From Amaurobius ferox (lineage: Eukaryota; Arthropoda; Arachnida; Araneae; Amaurobiidae): DNA of 64,000 nucleotides. The notes beneath the pieces were generated by a model. It did not search any database. It saw nothing but the letters and a program-made list of their open reading frames with translations, and was not told where the DNA came from. Shown in pieces: positions 59,001 to 64,000 of the stretch. Position 1 is the stretch's first letter. Every line of letters starts with the position of its first letter. The position numbers and the translations under genes were made by a program. The stretch lies in NCBI GenBank assembly GCA_951213105.1, contig OX578147.1, positions 122,747,867 to 122,811,866 on the forward strand, in the 5' to 3' direction.

Positions 59001-60079
59001 ATTTAAGATCGTGACGTGTCGCCACTCTTTGTACTTTAAAGATTACTCTAAACGCGTTATGTCATTTTCTCCTTCAAAGCCATCGAAATAGGTTGGTGAA
59101 GCATTTTTAGCACCAGTTTATGTGTCCTATAAGCGGCAATAAATTATCAAGTCTGACAACAGAGAAAAAAATAGAAGCACACAATAGCAGATTCATTAAA
59201 ATCCAACTATTAGATAATTTTAAGCGCATAAAATTTTAACTATCTGTCTGATCAATTAATCGCACTAATAATCCCGAACTGAAAACCAATCACATCTAAT
59301 TTATGCTTCTGGAAAAATTCGACATTGGTGGCTAATATAAATGCATGATTCCAGCTGGAGTCGTGAGAGGTACCACTTTTCCCCTCCCCCTCCCCCCCCC
59401 CAAAGAAAAAGCCAACTTTTACTTCCTATGTTCAAGAGGAAAATGTAATGAAGAAATTGAAATCTAGAATATTGTAAATAAATTGAACACCGAATAAAAT
59501 GTTGACCAAGTAATAGTAAAGAGTATATAATCATTGCAAAACCACGTAATGGGTTTTCTTTTCCATGAGAGCAGATCAAGATGGTCATCTACCAAATGAA
59601 CTGAACAAGTGCAGGAAGTTGCTTAAATAAACAGAGATATACAGTGATAGTACCACCTAATGAGAGAAAAAAGAAGCGGCTGAATAAAACCAGAAAAATA
59701 CATGCAAAATAGCGCGTATTTTCGCGTATACCGTTTACATTTTTCTATAACGGTAATCATTATTATCGTTATTTAAAATTACTCGAAGAAGAGTTTTACC
59801 TCTCATTCATTTTTCTTTTTTTCTCTTGACCCAGATCGTCCAACCTAATCAAAACCTCATTCAGTTTGAAATAAAAAAGAATTCCCGGTTTTTTGAATGA
59901 CAGTCTATATTTTTGTTAAATGTTATAGCTTCAGATCACGCCATTTTGGTCAGTGATATCCATAGTACGCAGACAAGGGGAATATTTTAAATATACTTCA
60001 CTATATTTTAACTAACGAGCCTAAATTTCGACTTTTTATACTAAAATAAATTTTAGCAAATTATCACTAACCTCAAGAT
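59001..60079. other. AT-rich DNA, no gene recognised
   Basis: A C-rich tract lies at about 59381-59401, crossed by the minus-strand frame 59301-59588, which I do not regard as a gene. Near 59828-59848, gacccagatcgtccaacct resembles the reverse complement of the SINE 3' end and may be a tiny tail fragment. Confidence 0.45.
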
Positions 60080-60560
60080 TGCACATTTGTCACTCTAGTC
60101 TTTAATCAACAAGAGTATTTTATCCAAATACCACACGATATTCGAAAATGCATAAAATTCCTCATGAGATTACGATTTCATCCAAATTCCGTATCCCAAA
60201 GTATTTCGAAAACAATTTGTAAACAAACTGTTCTGGATCCTGTGTTAGTCCTTGGTTGAATACTCCCTGGTAACGTGCCAAAACTCTTATGATAATTCGA
60301 AATACCGTATTTTGACATCACAAATATGGAAAGCGAGTGATGTGATGCAGCAGAAACTAATATAAAGCGAAGGAGATGTTTCGAACGTCTGCATAAAGAA
60401 TGAAGTTCCTTAACATTCCGAATTTACTCTGCTTCTAGAAGTTGCTTCGGGACATAATGTATTAACAGCATGAGTTTAAATATCATTATTCTTAACAGGG
60501 GTGGAAATACGTGAATACACAGTAGATAACAAACACGATATATTTCAGAAATGTATATTC
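60080..60560 (+). repeat. Unnamed long repeat, copy D, 3' part only
   Basis: Matches copies A-C through ttcgaaaatgcataaaattcc, ttccgta-cccaaagtatttcg, cgtgccaaaactcttatgat, aattcgaaatacc, tgatgtgatgc and actaatataaa, ending acgatatatttcagaaatgta. The 5' half present in copies B and C is absent. Confidence 0.8.
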
Positions 60561-60777
60561 AATATGCAAAGTGTGGTAATGAAGGCATGAGCGTAAACCA
60601 TTTATACAGAAGAAACAGTAATTTAATTAGACGTAGTTTGAGAAATAGGATTATATTAAAAGAGCAAAGAAGAAACATTATTTCAATGGAAAATTAATTC
60701 ATGGCTGTAATGTGCATTGTAAAACATATTTTGTGCTGATAAAAATATAAGCTTCATGTTCATTATTAATAAGTACA

Positions 60778-60791
60778 CAACATACACATAC
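60778..60791 (+). repeat. Target-site duplication, left, of the composite SINE
   Basis: caacatacacatac here is identical to 61239-61252. The first four bases could also be read as SINE tail on the right side, leaving at least ten unambiguous duplicated bases. Confidence 0.8.
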
Positions 60792-60903
60792 AGGCCCTAC
60801 CGTGCTGAAAACACCGGTTCTCGTTAGATCACCGAAGTCAAGAAGCATCGGGCGAGGTTAGTACTTGGGTGGGTGACCACCTGGGAACACCGCGTGCTGT
60901 TGG
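60792..60903 (+). pseudogene. 5S rRNA-derived sequence forming the head of a composite SINE
   Basis: From ccctaccgtgctgaaaacac to cgcgtgctgttggc this is recognisably 5S ribosomal RNA. It carries the internal Pol III control region almost intact: ccgaagtcaagaagcatcgg (box A area, one change), ggttagtacttggg, and gggtgaccacctgggaa (box C). The first eight or so bases of a normal 5S gene are missing or replaced, and several stem positions are changed, so it is not a functional 5S gene. Five T residues (60907-60911) follow directly, as in a 5S terminator. A 14-bp target duplication encloses this segment together with the SINE body to its right. Confidence 0.9.
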
Positions 60904-61238
60904 CCCTTTTTGGGCGTGGTAGCCCGGTGGTCTGCGCGCTGAATTTGCAATCTGTCACAACTGCCGCCGTGTTCATGCGGAGTACGATCACGTTAAACAT
61001 GTGGGTCCGTAAATCCTTCCAAGAGGTTGGTGGTAGGGGAAGGAGGGTACGGTCCCTGTGGATGCCTCCCCCCTGGGCCCCGGTCTAAATTGGGTGGCAC
61101 TTCCCGGCTGTCCAAACAGTTACCTTACACCTTTCTGGTACCGGCCGGCCAAATGGCTACTCATGTCCTTGTTGACGAGTCGGTCGGTCTGGGTCTTCAA
61201 CACCTTTCTGGTATGTCGGACGGTCTGGATCTCAACAA
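60792..61238 (+). mobile_element. Composite 5S rRNA/tRNA SINE, copy 3
   Basis: A 5S-like head (60792-60903) and T5 are followed by the same tRNA-like head and body as the two other SINE copies, beginning gggcgtggtagcccggtggt at 60912. The tRNA-like part has lost its B box: about 35 bp present in copies 1 and 2, including GGTTCGATTCC, are deleted near 60950-60960. The body (cggagtacgatcacgttaaa and onward) is well preserved. The tail is longer than in copies 1 and 2 by about 70 bp between two acacctttctggta-like repeats (about 61127-61141 and 61199-61212). Identical 14-bp duplications on both sides show that head and body inserted together. A known parallel is AmnSINE1 of amniotes, which also has a 5S/tRNA chimeric head. 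Confidence 0.85.
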
Positions 61239-61252
61239 CAACATACACATAC
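61239..61252 (+). repeat. Target-site duplication, right, of the composite SINE
   Basis: Identical to 60778-60791. It overlaps the start of the Tc1 relic, whose terminal repeat seems to begin at about ctgtccaaaa after TA. Confidence 0.75.
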
Positions 61253-62040
61253 TGTCCAAAAAATTTAAGAGCACATACTTAATTATAATGTTTACCCATC
61301 TCGGGTTTCGATAACAGCAGATGCATAATGGGGCATAGAAACAGCAAGGTCCCAAAGAAGAAAGATCTGCCCATATCGGAAGAATAGTGATCCACAGTTC
61401 TGTGAGATTTTCAGGTGGATCAGGAATGAGTTCACGAAACTCCATAAGTTCTCACTCGGGTTCAGGTCGGATAATTGTGGTGCCATACAATAAATAAGAA
61501 TAAATTTGAATATTCTCGAAGCATTTGGCTACAATCCGTCAATTATGCTCCTGTAAACCTCAAAGCTGAGGATTTAGCTACAGAAATCCGAGGCAAAGTA
61601 TGTTCCAACATAACATTCCCCATATCTTTACACCCTCACCACCTGCCAGTACCTGTGTCTCACAGCAGGATACAACCATCTCTTTATACGATTTTATAAA
61701 AATTCAGAGGTTACCGTCCTGGAGATATAATTAGTTGGAAGCGGGATTCGTCACACCTGAAAACTTTGTTTCAGCCGTTCAGAATCTTATTATATTTTTT
61801 GTCCATTACACATGTTTTTGCCAGCCAGTGATATAAGAAGCATTGTTTGAACAACGGCTATCAAAGTATTGCCTTTGAAACTTATGTCACATAGTTATTT
61901 CAAATATCCGTTAGGCATTGATTCGGTTGTATTCCTCAGTGAGTTGACAAATGGTGGCACATCAGTTTCGATTTACTGACCGAGTGACACGCCGGATCCT
62001 GCGTTCAGCAACTTCTTTTTTCTGACCTTGCAACCTCTGC
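61251..62040 (-). pseudogene. Degenerate Tc1-like transposon with transposase remains
   Basis: Reading on minus from about 62040, successive fragments resemble a Tc1 transposase: RRIRRVTRSVNRN, a tgggtcactgg-like region, GVKIWGM at about 61613-61633 (the family's GGSVMVWG), DLNPSENLW at about 61442-61468 (family SPDLNPIENLW, keeping the catalytic Glu of the DD34E triad), PPENLTELWI near 61389-61418, and AVIETRDG at about 61292-61315. These lie in different frames with internal stops. The block with the second catalytic Asp (QDNAPCH in the family) is not recognisable, and the spacing suggests a deletion. The right-hand end has a terminal-repeat-like ctgtccaaaaaatttaagag beginning at about 61252. 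The element is dead. Confidence 0.75.
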
Positions 62041-62044
62041 TGAG

Positions 62045-62221
62045 ATTTTTCAATGTTGCATTTCAGATTTTTCAATGTTGCATTTCAGATTTTTCAATGT
62101 TGCATTTCAGATTTTTCAATGTTGCATTTCAGATTTTTCAATGTTGCATTTCAGATTTTTCAATGTTGCATTTCAGATTTTTTCAATGTTGCATTTCAGA
62201 TTTTGCAATGTTGTATTTCAA
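62045..62221 (+). repeat. 22-bp minisatellite, eight units
   Basis: atttttcaatgttgcatttcag is repeated eight times with a one-base insertion in unit 7 and substitutions in unit 8. Three overlapping plus-strand frames of alternating F, C, M and H residues are artefacts of it. There are no spacers, so it is not a CRISPR-like array. It lies at the 5' side of the Tc1 relic. Confidence 0.95.
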
Positions 62222-62893
62222 CCTCTTATTACAAACACTCCATACTACACTTTTTTGAAAACCTAAAGGTTCGACCGTTAGGCAGATAATCAAGCCTGTC
62301 CAACGGGCACCGACAATCTGCAATTTATCAAACTTTGTTAAATACTTTGCAAGGTCAATTTATTGTATGATAAGTGAGATACACATTGAGACTTTCAAAG
62401 TGTAGCGCATGATCGACGAATGTGTACTGTAACGTTTGATTCATTACAGAAACTCGAAGGTGTTAAAGAAAATAAGATGTTGAATTAATGTTCTGTTAAT
62501 GAAAATAAGAAGTTGATAGGAAAGTAATATATAACGTAATAGCTTAATCAAAATTGATTTAGAAGCGATGATATTTTAGAGGTAGTAAGCGCGTATATAA
62601 TTTCTGAAATGCATACTATCCATATAAAACCGGATATTCGATGTCTTTTTCAGGATAAATTAGCATATCCCATAGATATCCAATAAATGTATATGATATA
62701 TAATATTGATATATGTAACATATCGGTAATATTTATTATTTAAAAATAATGAAAGGATGTTCCTTGACATTCATTCTACTTCTCCGGAAATTGCTTTCTC
62801 TATAATTTATTAGTGGCCAAACTAGCATTATTCTTAATATCAGTAGTAATGCTAGCTATTATGTGTCATAGATAATCAACGTATGCTTCAGAA

Positions 62894-62897
<4 letters not shown>
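62222..62897. other. AT-rich DNA, nothing recognised
   Basis: No gene or element identified. Confidence 0.4.

Positions 62898-62947
<50 letters not shown>
62898..62947. repeat. AT/TA microsatellite, left flank of a transposon
   Basis: About 50 bp of alternating A and T directly adjoin the terminal repeat starting at 62948. Confidence 0.95.
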
Positions 62948-62950
<3 letters not shown>

Positions 62951-63852
62951 GACGTCCCAAAAACATTGACCTCAGATTTTATTCCTTAAATATTGATCTT
63001 AGACATATATAATAAATTACAAAGTTGCGCAAAAGTGGTACAGAATTTTATAAAATTGATAAAAATTTTCGGGATATTAAATTTGAAAAAATACAAAATT
63101 TAAATTTTTTACGGCCCCCGTACAAAAACATTTCCAATGAGTAAAATGTTCCCCATACTCTTAAAAGATGATGTACAAAATGTCAGCATTTTATCATAAA
63201 AAGTCCCAGAGATATGTTTAAACAAAGTTGGTAAGATATGTTTAAACAAATTAAAATGCAAATGTTTTCAACAAGAGTGCAAATGACGCAATGCAGAAAT
63301 GCATTATAGGCAAATAATATCTGCCTCTTATCTCTAATGGATCTGTGGTATGGATAGAAAACATTTTGAACAAGTTCTGTAATCTTTGTGTAAAGTTATT
63401 ATTTCTACACAGTGTAGGTACTTTTGTACCAATAACTAGCAAAATTATTATTTATTTATGTAATCATTGTTTTCTTTCGTAATTTGTGCCTGAAACGCGA
63501 TCTGCCGACATGATTTTTCCCCTCTGAGAACCCATGTCGATGCATCGAAAACTGGTTTAAGTCAGCATTTTTGTCTTTTCATATCTCTAGGACTTTTTAT
63601 GATAAAATGCTGAAATTTTGTAAAATCACCTTATTAGTGTATGGAGCATATTTTACTCAGTGGAAATGTTTTTGTTCGGGGACCGTATAAAAATTTAAAT
63701 TTTGTATTTCTTAAAATTTAATTCCCTTAAAAATTTTAATCGATTTCATAAAATTCTGTATCTTTTTTTACGCAACTTTGTAATTTATTATATATGTCTA
63801 AGATCAATATTTAAGGAATAAAAGCCGAGGTCAATGTTTTTGGGACACCCTG
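62948..63852. mobile_element. 905-bp nonautonomous DNA transposon with terminal inverted repeats of about 270 bp
   Basis: The left arm (62948-63216) starts caggacgtcccaaaaacatt. The right arm (63580-63852), reverse-complemented, starts cagggtgtcccaaaaacatt. They remain alignable for about 270 bp through gatcttagacatatataata, caaagttgcg, tacagaatttta, cgg-ccccg and cagcattttatcataaaaag, with scattered mismatches. The 363-bp interior has no credible open frame. TA on both sides fits the Tc1/mariner or related TA-targeting superfamilies, although the flanking TA microsatellite makes the duplication uninformative. Such long arms could fold into a hairpin. Confidence 0.9.
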
Positions 63853-63904
<52 letters not shown>

Positions 63905-63945
63905 TATATACATATATATATACATATATATATACATATATATAC

Positions 63946-63976
<31 letters not shown>

Positions 63977-64000
63977 CATATATATATACATATATATATA
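63853..64000. repeat. TA/CATATA microsatellite running off the right edge
   Basis: A TA run is followed by tatatatatacatatatata-type units to the end of the window. The minus-strand frame 63788-63991 of alternating Tyr, Ile and Met is an artefact. Confidence 0.95.

Noticed and set aside
60792..60903. Functional 5S rRNA gene
   Set aside because: The 5' end is replaced, several conserved positions are changed, and the segment lies inside a retrotransposed unit with target duplications.
62045..62221. CRISPR-like array
   Set aside because: The 22-bp units are directly abutting with no unique spacers, and the genome is eukaryotic.
63788..63991. Minus-strand frame of alternating Tyr, Ile and Met
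   Set aside because: A direct translation of the TA microsatellite.
1..64000. Telomeric repeats, integrated viral genes, toxin genes and prokaryotic operons
   Set aside because: Looked for on both strands; no TTAGG-type arrays, no viral or toxin motifs, and no ribosome-binding-site-led gene runs were seen.

Overview
The window is eukaryotic, very AT-rich and almost entirely non-genic. It holds one long satellite array and a patchwork of mobile-element relics, tandem repeats and inverted repeats. The element types fit an arthropod: a tRNA-headed SINE with a 5S rRNA-headed variant, Tc1 and DUF4817-type mariner transposase remains, a Jockey-like LINE end, piggyBac-like and other short inverted-repeat elements, and CTCF-like motifs. 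The SINE body resembles sequence I associate from memory with spider genomes. A web-spinning spider is my best guess, not something the sequence proves.

Layout. 1-15486: a 203-bp satellite, 76 complete units plus a partial one, nearly identical throughout and cut by the left window edge. 15487-22336: AT-rich DNA with two local tandem duplications, one copy of a dispersed repeat and a G-rich tract. 22337-28030: tRNA-like SINE heads, a broken DUF4817-type transposase, two coding-like stretches that may be exons, a duplicated segment, an inverted-repeat element and a Jockey-like reverse-transcriptase end. 28030-43230: mostly unassigned AT-rich DNA with a CTCF-like site, a 108-bp TTAA-flanked element, microsatellites and SINE-tail fragments. 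43233-45310: two minus-strand SINE copies, one inside a CA/TG-rich palindromic microsatellite. 45311-58290: a 29-bp minisatellite, four copies of an unnamed long repeat (two are near-complete paralogues, one with a clean 377-bp element insertion), and a second repeat family with a terminal hairpin. 58291-64000: a 360-bp nested palindrome, a composite 5S-tRNA SINE with 14-bp target duplications, a Tc1 relic, a 22-bp minisatellite, and a 905-bp element with about 270-bp terminal inverted repeats inside a TA microsatellite at the right edge.

No intact protein-coding gene could be supported. Most open reading frames are shadows of repeats. The strongest unusual signals are the composite 5S-tRNA SINE and its mobile tail module, the nearly perfect satellite, the nested palindrome, and the GTGAC/GTCAC-rich insertion whose empty site is preserved in a paralogue 2.6 kb away.
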